64,000 nucleotides of DNA from Streptomyces sp. NBC_00414 (GCF_036038375.1 NZ_CP107935.1:2914001-2978000); one strand, 5' to 3'; shown: positions 1 through 8,643, counted from the stretch's first letter. Numbers and translations are program-made. The notes: generated by a model from the letters alone, not told the origin.

Positions 1-996
1 ATGCCCTCTGCTGACATGAGCCTGACACTCCCGCATCCCGCCGGCCGGGACGCCGATCTGCGCGTCGCTCTGGAGGATCTGCGGCTGAATCGGTGGCTGT
101 CGACGAAGGAGTTGCTCGCCAGGACGGATTCCTGGTCACTGCGGTGCAGCCGAAGTCAGGTTCTGGGGCGCGCGGCGGTGGGCACCGAGGCGATCGAGAT
201 GTGGGCCGCGGAGGAGCCTGAGGACTGGAATGCCTGGATGATGCGGGCCCGTGTGCTGAGCGAACGCGTGGTCCTCGCCCACCGCAACGGCGCCTCCCGA
301 CCACAGCTGATGCAGGCCATTCTCAAGGCCCGTTACGCGTGCAGTGCGGCTGCGGAGTGGAAGGCCGATCCGGTGCCGCCGCTGTGCTTCATGACCCTCG
401 CACAGGCCGACGACGACCCCGGGCGGCCGCACAATCCGCTCAACTGGATCGCGCGTGAGGACCTGCTGCCGCCGGGGCCCTGGCTGCTGCTGGACGCGGT
501 GCACCAGCGCGATGCGCACAACCGTGAGGCGTTCCACCGGATGCTCGCCGTCTTCCGCGCCCGCGGCAATGAGCTGATCACCTTCGCGCAGTGGGTGGCC
601 GCCAGAGCCCCCGTCGGGTCGCCGCTGAAGGTTCTTCCGCTGTACGCGTTCGTCGATCAGTACCGCAAGCAGTGGGCGACACGGCAGACCGCCAGTGTGC
701 TCGCGTACTGGGTCACCGAGGACAAAGCCCACTACGCCCGCCAGGCACTGCATGAATGGTTCGAGCCGACGCAGCCCGCGCCGGGGCAGCCCGACACCCG
801 TTCCCTGCTGGATCTCAACCACCTGGCGCACGCCCTGACGGCCACCGGCGTAGGCCATAGCGGCCCGGTGTTCGAGGCGATCGGCCCGCACGTGACCACC
901 GCGCCGTGGGCCCAGGTCGCCCACGAGCCACAGGAATGGCAGGAGGAATTCCTCAAAGCCCGCCGCCCCAGCCTGAGATCCAGGGATCGCCGATGA
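1..996 (+). CDS. Hypothetical protein upstream of permease/GS block
   Basis: An open frame of 331 codons begins with the ATG at the first base of the window, so the true start could lie further left; another ATG sits at base 16. The protein is soluble and helix-rich, with no signal peptide or membrane segment. It has alternating Arg/Ala/Leu helices and blocks such as EEPEDWNAWMMRARVLSER that suggest helical repeats (TPR-like), but I cannot assign a family. It ends 141 bases before the permease start on the same strand, so it could belong to the same transcription unit as the following permease-radical SAM block. Function unknown. Confidence 0.65.
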   Translation: MPSADMSLTLPHPAGRDADLRVALEDLRLNRWLSTKELLARTDSWSLRCSRSQVLGRAAVGTEAIEMWAAEEPEDWNAWMMRARVLSERVVLAHRNGASRPQLMQAILKARYACSAAAEWKADPVPPLCFMTLAQADDDPGRPHNPLNWIAREDLLPPGPWLLLDAVHQRDAHNREAFHRMLAVFRARGNELITFAQWVAARAPVGSPLKVLPLYAFVDQYRKQWATRQTASVLAYWVTEDKAHYARQALHEWFEPTQPAPGQPDTRSLLDLNHLAHALTATGVGHSGPVFEAIGPHVTTAPWAQVAHEPQEWQEEFLKARRPSLRSRDRR

Positions 997-1137
997 CCAT
1001 CAGAGGCCCACCTTCCACGGTCGTGGACCCATGTGCTCGCCCACTCCCCCTCCGATTCCTCCAGAGGACCTTTCCCTTGCATTTACCACCCGCACCACGC
1101 CGTCTCTCCCCTCCTCCCTTCTCCCCCGAGGTGCCTG

Positions 1138-2652
1138 ATGTCGCACAGACGATCAACTAGCCGCCGTCCGCTGGACGACGACGCGGCGCTGCGCGGGCAC
1201 GGCTACACGCCCGAGCTCAAGCGCGGCATGGGCGGCTTCGGGAACTTCGCGATCAGCTTCTCGGTGATCTGCATCCTGGCCGGCGGGATGACCCTGTTCG
1301 GCTACGGCCTCAACACCGGCGGCCCTGCCGTCATGCTGTGGGGCTGGGTCGGCATCGGCGCCATGACCCTCATCCTCGGCGCGTGCCTGGCCGAGGTCAC
1401 CTCCGCCTATCCCACCTCGGGCGGCCTGTACTACATGGCCCACCGCCTCGGCGGCCCGCGCTGGGCCTGGGTCACCGGCTGGCTCAACCTGCTCGGTCTG
1501 CTTGGCGCGATCGCCGGGATCGACTACGGGTGTGCGCTGTTCGTCGGCGCGTTCGCCAACCTGCAATGGGGACTTGAGCCCACGCCCGAGACGACGATGC
1601 TGATATTCGCCGGCATCCTGCTGCTGCACGGCACCCTCAACACGCTCGGGGTGCGCCTGGTCACCGTGCTGAACTCGATCTCGGTGTGGTGGCAGCTCGC
1701 CGGCGTCGCTCTGATCGTCGGCGCGCTCACCCTCGCCCCGGGCGAACGACAGAGCGCCGGCTTCGTCTTCACCCATTTCAACAACGGCACCGGCTTCGAC
1801 AACCCCGTGTACGTGGCCGCACTCGGCTGCCTGCTGGCCGCGTACACGTTCTGCGGCTACGACGCCTCCTCCCACCTGTCGGAGGAGACCAAGGGCGCAC
1901 AGATCGCAGCGCCCAAGGGCATCGTCCGCGCCATCGCCTGGTCCTGGGCAGCCGGCTTCGTGCTGCTGGCCGGCCTGCTGTTCGCGATCGAGGACTACGC
2001 GGGCACCCTGGGCACCAGCACCGGAGTGCCGCCCGCGCAGATCTTCATCGACGTCCTGGGCACCGGCGTGGCCAAGGGGCTGCTCCTCGTCGTGATCGTC
2101 GCCCAGTTGTTCTGCGGGAACGCGGAGACGGCCGCCGCCTCCCGCATGGTGTACGCGTTCTCGCGCGACGGAGCCCTCTACGGCTCCGCGACCTGGCGCC
2201 GCGTCAGCAGCCGCACCAAGACCCCCGTCCCCGCGGTGTGGCTGTCTGTCGGTGTCGCGCTGCTCCTGGCGCTGCCCAGCCTGTACTCGCCGACCGCCTA
2301 CGCCGCCGTCACCGCGATCAACGTCATCGGCATCACCCCCGCCTACGTGATCCCGGTCTATCTGCGGCGCCGCCACCCGAAGAAGTTCACGCCGGGCCCC
2401 TGGCACCTGGGCGCCTGGAGCAAGCCGCTCGGCTGGATCTCGGTGGGCTACGTGAGCGTGCTGACCGTCGTGTTCTGCCTGCCGCAGGCTTCCCCGATCA
2501 CCGTGCAGTCCTTCAACTACGCGGGCATCGCCCTCGCGGTGGTCCTGCTCATCGCGTGGCTCACCTGGATCACCAAGGGCCGACGCTCCTACAAGATCCC
2601 GCCGCTCGGCACCGAAGCCGAAACCGTGGCCCTGTCCGAAGGCGTACTGTGA
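1138..2652 (+). CDS. APC superfamily amino acid permease
   Basis: A 504-residue integral membrane protein with about 12 hydrophobic segments. It opens with a soluble Arg/Asp-rich tail, then the first helix of the APC family (GGFGNFAISFSVICILAGG) and the conserved SAYPTSGGLYYMAHRLGGP loop. These are typical of amino acid/GABA/polyamine permeases. I chose ATG 1138 because GAGG lies 6 bases upstream and family homology begins just after it; the longer frame from 1033 has no homology. The stop overlaps the next ATG by one base (TGATG), coupling it to the glutamine synthetase-like gene. It probably imports the substrate used by that enzyme; the substrate itself is inferred, not seen. Confidence 0.9.
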   Translation: MSHRRSTSRRPLDDDAALRGHGYTPELKRGMGGFGNFAISFSVICILAGGMTLFGYGLNTGGPAVMLWGWVGIGAMTLILGACLAEVTSAYPTSGGLYYMAHRLGGPRWAWVTGWLNLLGLLGAIAGIDYGCALFVGAFANLQWGLEPTPETTMLIFAGILLLHGTLNTLGVRLVTVLNSISVWWQLAGVALIVGALTLAPGERQSAGFVFTHFNNGTGFDNPVYVAALGCLLAAYTFCGYDASSHLSEETKGAQIAAPKGIVRAIAWSWAAGFVLLAGLLFAIEDYAGTLGTSTGVPPAQIFIDVLGTGVAKGLLLVVIVAQLFCGNAETAAASRMVYAFSRDGALYGSATWRRVSSRTKTPVPAVWLSVGVALLLALPSLYSPTAYAAVTAINVIGITPAYVIPVYLRRRHPKKFTPGPWHLGAWSKPLGWISVGYVSVLTVVFCLPQASPITVQSFNYAGIALAVVLLIAWLTWITKGRRSYKIPPLGTEAETVALSEGVL

Positions 2653-4037
2653 TGACCCACGAGACCGAACCGAGTGGCCTGCTCGTCCTGGGGCGCGGCG
2701 GCCAGCAGCCGCAGGACCTGGGCCGGCTAGTGCGAGACCGCGAGATCACCACGGTGATGCTCGCCGTCCCCGACATGCAGGGCCGCCTCAAGGGCAAGCT
2801 CCACGACGCCCGCACGTTCCTGGACCGCTTCGAATCACACATGTGCGCCTACGTCCTGGCCACCGACCTGGACATGCGCGCCCAGCCGGGGTACCGCCTC
2901 ACCGGCTGGGACGACGGGTTCCAGGACCTGCGTGTCGTCCCCGACCCGAAGTCGATCCGCCGGCTGTCCTACCTGCCCGGTACCGTCCTGGTCCACGGCG
3001 ACGCCGTCCACCAGGGCTGGCCCATCGACGTCGCCCCGCGGCAGATGCTCCGTCAGCAGATCGCCGAACTCGCCTCCTTGGGGTATCGGGCCAAGGTCGG
3101 CATCGAGAGTGAGTTCATGCTCTACAAGGGCACTCCGGCGCAGGCCCGCCGCCGCGGATACCGCAGCCTCGCCCCCGTCTCGCCCTACAACCTCGACTAC
3201 GCGCTCGACCACCCGCCGACCCTGAGCGCCTTCTTCCACGACCTCCGTGCAGCGCTAGATGGGGCCAGCTGCCCGCCCGAGGCGATCAAGACGGAAGGGG
3301 CACCCGGCCAGATCGAGGTGACGTGGCCCTACGAGGACCCGATGACGGCCTGCGACCTCTACACCGTCCACCAGCACGCCGTGCGCCACCTCGCCGCACA
3401 GCACAAGATGGCGCCCACGTTCATGGCCGCCCCGCAGACCGGGGTCGGCAGCGGCCTGCACCTGCACGTTTCCCTGTGGCGCGATGAGGAGGACTCGGCG
3501 TTCTGGATGCCGCAGGGCAGTGAACTGCCCGAACCGCTGCAGCACTCCGTCGCCGGGCTCCTCGACGCCCTGCCACACCTGGCACCGCTGTACGCGCCCA
3601 CCCCGAACTCGTACAAGCGCTACCGCCCGCACTCGTTCGCCCCCACCCGCTTCACCTGGGGGCACGGCAACCGCACGTGCACCATCCGTATAACCGGCGA
3701 GGAGTCGAACCCGCACCTGGAGAACCGCGCGCCGGGCGCCGACGCGAACCCCTATCTGGCCCTGGCCGCGACGCTCGCCGGGATCAACCACGGCCTCCGC
3801 AACCAGCCGAAGCTCCCCGCGCCATGCACGGGCAACAGCTACCAGGACACCGATACGCGCGAGATGCCGTACAGCCTGGATGAGGCAACCACCGACTTCG
3901 CCGGCAGCCGTATCGCGTCGCTCGCATTCGGGCCCGACCCTGTGGACCACTACGTCCATGCCTCCGAGCTCGAACACTCCGCCCTCGCGTTCGAGGTGAC
4001 GGACGTGGAACTGGCGAGGGGGTTCGACCGTGGCTGA
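2652..4037 (+). CDS. Glutamine synthetase family protein (GlnA-like ligase)
   Basis: 461 residues, the length of type I GS-like enzymes. Catalytic landmarks are visible: KVGIESEFMLYKG (metal-binding ExE), GSGLHLHVSLW (HxH), PNSYKRYRPHSFAPTRFTWG with the conserved arginine, and ENRAPGADANPYLALAATLA. This is the divergent actinobacterial clade that includes gamma-glutamylpolyamine and gamma-glutamylethanolamine synthetases rather than housekeeping GlnA. It presumably joins an amine to a carboxylate with ATP. It is translationally coupled to the permease before it and overlaps the membrane protein after it by 8 bases. A role in polyamine or amino acid use is the conservative reading; a role as a ligase in a peptide pathway is inference from the radical SAM neighbour. 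Confidence 0.9.
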   Translation: MTHETEPSGLLVLGRGGQQPQDLGRLVRDREITTVMLAVPDMQGRLKGKLHDARTFLDRFESHMCAYVLATDLDMRAQPGYRLTGWDDGFQDLRVVPDPKSIRRLSYLPGTVLVHGDAVHQGWPIDVAPRQMLRQQIAELASLGYRAKVGIESEFMLYKGTPAQARRRGYRSLAPVSPYNLDYALDHPPTLSAFFHDLRAALDGASCPPEAIKTEGAPGQIEVTWPYEDPMTACDLYTVHQHAVRHLAAQHKMAPTFMAAPQTGVGSGLHLHVSLWRDEEDSAFWMPQGSELPEPLQHSVAGLLDALPHLAPLYAPTPNSYKRYRPHSFAPTRFTWGHGNRTCTIRITGEESNPHLENRAPGADANPYLALAATLAGINHGLRNQPKLPAPCTGNSYQDTDTREMPYSLDEATTDFAGSRIASLAFGPDPVDHYVHASELEHSALAFEVTDVELARGFDRG

Positions 4038-5094
4038 GCTTCCCACCGTGACGTTCCCCGTCACCGCTACGCCGGCGCGCCGTGTGCTGTGGCAGCTCGC
4101 AGGGCTGCTGTCGCTGGCCACCCTCGCGAGCCTGGCCGGCGGGACGGTGTTCGCTGCGTCCCTGTACGGCGTGCAGTGGGAGATCACCGAACTGATCAAA
4201 CTTACCCAGCTCGCCTGCAGTTACCTGGTGGGCGGCTGGCTCACCTGGCTGGTGCTTCGCCGACCCGCCCCGAAAACCGCCCCGCGCTGGTGGCGGCCGC
4301 TGCGAGGACATGCGGCGGGAACGCTGGGAGTGGCGATCTCCGCATTGGCCATGCCGGCGGCCGGCACGCTGGGCCGCGATCTGGGGCCGGCGCTGTTCGG
4401 CTGCGCGGCGGCATGGCTGGCCGTGGAAATCTGCCGTTCTCACGGCGTCTGGCCGGACGACGAAGCTCCCTATACGCCTGGCCAGCAACTGCAGCGCTGG
4501 AAAGTCGCACAGTGGGGGTTCATCGTTTGCGGCGTGTCCGGTCTCCTCTTCGGCCTGCTGGGGAAGCTGTTGACCTGGCTCGACCTGGACATCGTGCCGG
4601 TCATGCGGGACAGCCAGATGGTCACGCTCGGTATCAGCGGTCCGGTAGAACTCGCCCTGACCATCGGGCGTTCCGTCGCGATCGAGGACGTCGTTATCGT
4701 CGCGGCCACGATCACGCTGATGAAGGCCGTACGCAGACCCACATGGGAGATCTACACCCTGGTCTGCCTCATCGAGATAGGACTGCACGCCTACTTCGGG
4801 CTTCCCGCCATCGGCGCCGCCGCCATGGCCGCAGGCCGCGTCTGGCTGTACCTGCGCTACCGCAGCCTCCTGCCCCTGATGGCCGCACACACCCTGTGGG
4901 ACCTCTTCCCCGAACTCGGGCGGCTGTCCTTGCCCTACCGGCTGACGGCGGGCGTCCTGCTCGCCGTCCTATTCACCGAGATCGACCGCCGACTGAAGAA
5001 GACCGCCGGCCAGCCACCCCCGGAAGCACCAGCCTCCTCACAGCCCGCCACCCCTACCCATGTCCGCGACCGTATGCAGGAGAAGCGCCCGTGA
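4030..5094 (+). CDS. CPBP-like intramembrane protease family protein
   Basis: 354 residues with a GTG start inside the end of the GS-like gene. It has about eight hydrophobic segments. The C-terminal part resembles the CPBP (Abi/CAAX-protease) domain: LHAYFGLPAIGAAAMAAGR, then LYLRYRSLLPLMAAHTLWD, which matches the family's last motif ending in H...D/N. The glutamate pair of the first CPBP motif appears only as IEDVV, so catalysis is uncertain. Members of this family process prenylated proteins or give bacteriocin self-immunity, and some mature peptides. Its stop overlaps the GTG of the 12-codon minigene by four bases (GTGA), implying re-initiation. Confidence 0.6.
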   Translation: MAELPTVTFPVTATPARRVLWQLAGLLSLATLASLAGGTVFAASLYGVQWEITELIKLTQLACSYLVGGWLTWLVLRRPAPKTAPRWWRPLRGHAAGTLGVAISALAMPAAGTLGRDLGPALFGCAAAWLAVEICRSHGVWPDDEAPYTPGQQLQRWKVAQWGFIVCGVSGLLFGLLGKLLTWLDLDIVPVMRDSQMVTLGISGPVELALTIGRSVAIEDVVIVAATITLMKAVRRPTWEIYTLVCLIEIGLHAYFGLPAIGAAAMAAGRVWLYLRYRSLLPLMAAHTLWDLFPELGRLSLPYRLTAGVLLAVLFTEIDRRLKKTAGQPPPEAPASSQPATPTHVRDRMQEKRP

Positions 5095-5129
5095 GCACGA
5101 CGGACGAACTCGCTGACCCCGACGCGTGA
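5091..5129 (+). CDS. Candidate 12-residue precursor peptide (minigene)
   Basis: GTG 5091 starts a 12-codon frame reading MSTTDELADPDA and ending in TGA. AGGAG lies at 5078-5082, 8 bases upstream, and the start overlaps the preceding stop as GTGA, the usual sign of translational coupling. The peptide is acidic, with three Asp and one Glu. PIMT-like enzymes, one of which lies downstream, act on Asp in several ribosomal peptide families. Very short precursors are known elsewhere (microcin C, biarylitides). A 13-bp hairpin separates it from the radical SAM gene. It may instead be chance re-initiation, so I hold it as a hypothesis. Confidence 0.4.
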   Translation: MSTTDELADPDA

Positions 5130-5149
5130 GTCCACCATCTCTGCGACAC

Positions 5150-5186
5150 CCGGGGTGGCGGGGCCACACGGCGCCCGCCACCCCGG
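5150..5186 (+). terminator. Hairpin between minigene and radical SAM gene
   Basis: A perfect 13-bp GC stem (arms 5150-5162 and 5174-5186) with an 11-base loop and no T-run. Its place between a short frame and the first modification gene matches the partial terminators or mRNA-stabilising hairpins that follow precursor genes in many peptide operons. Confidence 0.5.
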
Positions 5187-5223
5187 CACCGCACCGCACA
5201 GCACGACCAAAAGGCAACCGTCC

Positions 5224-6081
5224 ATGACGAACACCTCCGCGCGGCCCCAAGCCCCGCCCGCCATACCGAAGTTCCTGGAATTCGGGATCACTGGCAGGTG
5301 CCAGCTCACCTGCCCCACCCTCTGTTACGCGAAATCGGGCGGTACCAACGGGCACGGCGAGATGTCCACCGCCGACTGGAAGCGGCTCATCAGCGACGCC
5401 GCCGAGGTCGGCGTGAAGAAGGTCCAGTTCATCGGCGGGGAACCGACTCTTCACCCCGACTTCGAGGCGCTGGTGAACCGCGCTCTGGTGCTCGGCCTCG
5501 GCGTGCAGGTCTACAGCAATCTCTACCGCGTCAAGCTTGAGCACTGGGAGCTGTTCATGCGCCCGCGGGTGACTGTGGCGACGTCGTACTACAGCGACGA
5601 TCCTGCAGAGCATGAGCGCGTCACCAACCGCAGGGGCTCGCACGCCGCGACCCGCGCGAACATCGTCGAGGCACTGCGCCGCAACATCCCGCTGCAGGTC
5701 GGCATCGTCGAGGTCTTCGAAGGGCAGCGCACCGCACAAGCCCGCGAGGAGCTGCTCGCTCTTGGCGTCCGCAGGGTGGTCACCGACCGGGTCCGCAGTG
5801 TGGGCCGCGGCGAGGTCCACATCCCCAGCCCCAGCGATTTGTGCGGCAGGTGCGCCAGGGGCCGGGCGGCCGTGATGACCGACGGCACCGTCACCCCGTG
5901 CGTCCTGGGACGGTTCCTGCCCACGGGGAACGCGAAGAGCGACGGGCTCGCCGCCGTGTTCGGTGGACGGGCCTGGGCGGACACGGCAGCACGCATCCCG
6001 GCACGCACGGACGCCTGCCCGCCGGATGATTCCGGGGACTGCGACCCGGCGAACACCGACGCCTGTGACCCGGCGTACTGA
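5224..6081 (+). CDS. Radical SAM enzyme with SPASM-like C-terminus
   Basis: 285 residues. Residues 20-40 read FGITGRCQLTCPTLCYAKSG, so the cluster-binding cysteines (C26, C30, C34) have CX3CX3C spacing instead of the usual CX3CX2C. The SAM-binding GGEPT (71-75) and YYSDDPAEHE follow. A C-terminal cysteine cluster (CGRC...PC and a tail rich in Cys/Asp) looks like an auxiliary Fe-S (SPASM-type) domain, which in characterised relatives supports peptide modification. From memory, an actinobacterial subfamily shares this PxLCYA spacing. The ATG at 5224 was chosen because family similarity starts with PKFLEFG. The methyltransferase starts 19 bases downstream. The substrate is unknown; the 12-residue peptide is a candidate. 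Confidence 0.85.
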   Translation: MTNTSARPQAPPAIPKFLEFGITGRCQLTCPTLCYAKSGGTNGHGEMSTADWKRLISDAAEVGVKKVQFIGGEPTLHPDFEALVNRALVLGLGVQVYSNLYRVKLEHWELFMRPRVTVATSYYSDDPAEHERVTNRRGSHAATRANIVEALRRNIPLQVGIVEVFEGQRTAQAREELLALGVRRVVTDRVRSVGRGEVHIPSPSDLCGRCARGRAAVMTDGTVTPCVLGRFLPTGNAKSDGLAAVFGGRAWADTAARIPARTDACPPDDSGDCDPANTDACDPAY

Positions 6082-6100
6082 AGAAGAGGAGCAACCGCTG

Positions 6101-7231
6101 ATGACATGGGTGGCACACGCCCGGACCCTGGCGCGGGAGATCATTCGCCCGGAATCACGCTGGCACTCGGCCCTGGCCGAGGTGCCGCGGCATCAGTTTG
6201 TCGTCAACTGGTGGCAGAAGCAGGGCGAGAGCTGGGCTCTGCGCAGCGGCCCCGACAACGCATCGGCCTGGATGACGGCGGCCTACAGCGACCAGACGCT
6301 CGTAACCAGGGTCGGCACCTCCCACGCTGACAACGCCCAGCCCGGCGATGCCCTGGCCGACGGCACGCCGACCTCGTCGTCGACGCTGCCCAGCCTCCTC
6401 GTGCGGATGTACCGGCACGCGATGATCGGCGACAATGACCAGATCCTGGTCACGACAGGCAGCGGCTACGGCACCGCCCTGGCATGCGTACGGCTCGGCG
6501 ACAACTACGTCACTAGCATCGACGTCGACGAACACCTGGTACACGCCGCTCAGGACCGGCTCAGCCTGCTCGGCATGCGCCCGCAACTCGAAGTCTGCGA
6601 CATCACGGGCCCACTGCCCAGGAAGTACGACCGCATCGTGTCCACGGTGTCCGTACGATCCGTGCCCGCCTCCTGGCTCCAGGCACTACGGCCGCGCGGC
6701 CGCCTCGTGACGACGATCGCCGGCACCGGCCTGATCCTCACTGCCGACAAGACACCAGACGGCAGCGCCGCAGGCCGCATCGAGTGGGAGCGGGCCGGCT
6801 TCATGCCCGCCCGCCACAGCACCGACTACGAACCGCTTTCCGCCGACGCCTGGAAGCAAGCCACTGAAACAGAAGGAGCACAGTCCTACACCAGCCGGTA
6901 CCCGCTGCTATACCCCCCGGACGCCTGGGACGTCATGTCGATGCTCGAACTGAAAATCCCTGGCATCCAATACCACCATGACGAGGAGAAGGGCCTTCGA
7001 ACGGTGCGGCTGCTACACCCCGACGGGTCATGGGCCCGCGCCGATGCAACCGGCTTCCTCGCCTCGCCGATCGTGCACGAGGCCGGCCCTCGACAGCTGT
7101 GGACGGAGCTGGAGAAGATCCGCAACCGCCTCAACCGCGAAGGCACACTCCCCCTCTACGGCGCCCAGGTCACGATCACACCAGAGGGTGAAACGACGCT
7201 GACCCGCGGAGCCTGGACAGCAACTCTGTAG
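6101..7231 (+). CDS. PIMT-like protein methyltransferase
   Basis: 376 residues, start chosen at the ATG preceded by AGAGGAG (6085-6091). Residues 1-35 carry the PRHQFVVNWW motif. Then come TPTSSSTLPSLLVRMYRHA and an ILVTTGSGYGTAL SAM-binding loop, followed by SIDVDEHLVHAAQDRL. This is the protein-L-isoaspartate O-methyltransferase fold as used in peptide maturation systems (the ATP-grasp peptide maturase and FxLD-type methyltransferases), longer than housekeeping Pcm by a C-terminal extension. In motif I the usual acidic residue before GSG is replaced by Thr. As the last gene of the block it probably methylates an Asp or C-terminal carboxylate on the product of the upstream radical SAM enzyme; that pairing is inferred from context. 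Confidence 0.85.
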   Translation: MTWVAHARTLAREIIRPESRWHSALAEVPRHQFVVNWWQKQGESWALRSGPDNASAWMTAAYSDQTLVTRVGTSHADNAQPGDALADGTPTSSSTLPSLLVRMYRHAMIGDNDQILVTTGSGYGTALACVRLGDNYVTSIDVDEHLVHAAQDRLSLLGMRPQLEVCDITGPLPRKYDRIVSTVSVRSVPASWLQALRPRGRLVTTIAGTGLILTADKTPDGSAAGRIEWERAGFMPARHSTDYEPLSADAWKQATETEGAQSYTSRYPLLYPPDAWDVMSMLELKIPGIQYHHDEEKGLRTVRLLHPDGSWARADATGFLASPIVHEAGPRQLWTELEKIRNRLNREGTLPLYGAQVTITPEGETTLTRGAWTATL

Positions 7232-7351
7232 CTATCCGCTATAGAACGTGTAGCTGGCCATGAACCTGCCCACCGTGGCTGGAGACCCCTCTGTGCGGTG
7301 CTACCGCATATCGCTACCGTCCGGATACAGCATGTGACGAGGAGGCGGCGT

Positions 7352-8091
7352 ATGGCAGCAGGCGGGTACCGGAACCGTGCGGGCGCAAGTGCGGGCCGGA
7401 TGGGAAAGGTCACGCGGATCGCTGAGCGAGCGGTGCAGCATCGGCGGGCCCGGGTCGCGCTGCCGCTCCTCTCGGTGGCCGCCGCGCCGGTCGGCTGGAC
7501 GGTAGGCACCGTGGGGACCTGGCAGCTGGGTCTGGTGGCCGCGCTCGTCGTCGTCGGGCTGGGCGCGCGGCGATTGTACCGGCGGGCCCACAACAGCTGG
7601 GCTGCGGGCGCGGCCGGGGAAGCGCGGACCGCCCGGCTCCTGGCGCCGCTCGTGCGCCGGGGCCATGCCGTGGTGCTCCACGACCGGGCGGTCCCGGGCA
7701 GTCGCGCGAACCTCGATCACCTGGTCTTCACGGCCGCTGGCGCGGCGTACGTCGACACGAAGAACTGGACGTCGGGCAAGTCCTGGCTGACCGTGCGGGA
7801 CGGCGTCCTGGGGTACGGCCGGTACGACCGTCCCGGGCCCTGCGGACCGTGGCGTGGGAGGCCGAACAGGCGGCCCGCGCGCTCGGCGTCCCGGTCCGGC
7901 CGGTGGTCGCCGTGCACGGCGCGAAGGTCCCGGCGCCGCGCGGCCAGCTCGAACTGGCGGGCGTGACGGTGGTGGAGGCGAAGCGGCTGCGGAACCTGCT
8001 CCGGAGCCTTCCACCCCAGCCCGGGTGGAACTCCGCCCGGATGGGGGCGGCGGGGCAGCTGGCGGACCGGACGCCGCCCCCGGCTTACTGA
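7352..8091 (+). pseudogene. NERD-domain protein, frameshifted
   Basis: Starts at ATG 7352 with GGAGG at 7341-7345. Two membrane-like stretches are followed by the nuclease-related NERD domain (NSWAAGAAGEARTARLLAPL, then GSRANLDHLVF and AAYVDTKNW). The frame is lost near 7830. The rest of the domain continues in another frame from about 7846 (WEAEQAARALGVPVRPVVAV ... VTVVEAKRLRNLLRSLPPQP) to a stop at 8091. A single missing base in the CCCGGG run at 7831-7836 explains it. It could be a true pseudogene or a sequencing error; the second half is otherwise well preserved, so the lesion is recent. Confidence 0.75.
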
Positions 8092-8214
8092 CAATCAACT
8101 GACCTACCTGCGAACAGAGTTGGAGCGATACCGACTGTCAGTGCGGTGCCTTATCTTCAGAGATACGCCCGAATTGGTCGTGATCACCCAACTCGCCCCC
8201 AAGGACACCACCTG

Positions 8215-8592
8215 ATGACGCATGTCCGTGGCTACCGCCGCGCAGACGGTACCTACGTCCGTCCGCACCACCGCCGTACCCGTCCCAGCGGAGCCCGTCC
8301 CGCTCGCCCCGTCCCGGCTCCCCGCCGGGTGAGTCCCACCGTTGCCCGGCCTCAGTCGGCTTCGCCGGGCTCAACGACACGGGTGCGGGGCTACCACCGT
8401 GCGGACGGTACCTACGTCCGCACGCACCACCGCCGGATCAGCCGCCCGGCCGCCGTGGCGGCCGGCGGAGGCGGCACCATACTGCTCATCCTCGTACTGC
8501 TGGTCTTCAGCGGCGGAGGCACAGGCGAAAGTTCTCCCAGCCAGTCACCCAGCTCGCCGGCCAACATAAGCAACCAGCTACCCGGCCGGTAA
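8215..8592 (+). CDS. Small membrane protein with duplicated RADGTYVR motif
   Basis: 125 residues from ATG 8215 (AAGGA upstream). The N-terminal half is basic and contains the motif VRGYRRADGTYVRPHHRR, repeated about 50 residues later as VRGYHRADGTYVRTHHRR. A single glycine/leucine-rich transmembrane helix (ILLILVLLVF) follows, then a Ser/Pro-rich tail. Similar short Streptomyces proteins share the ADGTYVR block, but no function is known to me. A hairpin terminator follows directly. Confidence 0.7.
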   Translation: MTHVRGYRRADGTYVRPHHRRTRPSGARPARPVPAPRRVSPTVARPQSASPGSTTRVRGYHRADGTYVRTHHRRISRPAAVAAGGGGTILLILVLLVFSGGGTGESSPSQSPSSPANISNQLPGR

Positions 8593-8595
8593 GCG

Positions 8596-8643
8596 GCGCC
8601 AGAGGAGGGCCCCGGGCGTGAATCGCCTGGGGGCCTCCTGGCG
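8596..8643 (+). terminator. Hairpin terminator after small membrane protein
   Basis: Imperfect long GC stem, arms about 8596-8618 and 8624-8643, directly after the stop at 8592. Confidence 0.55.
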
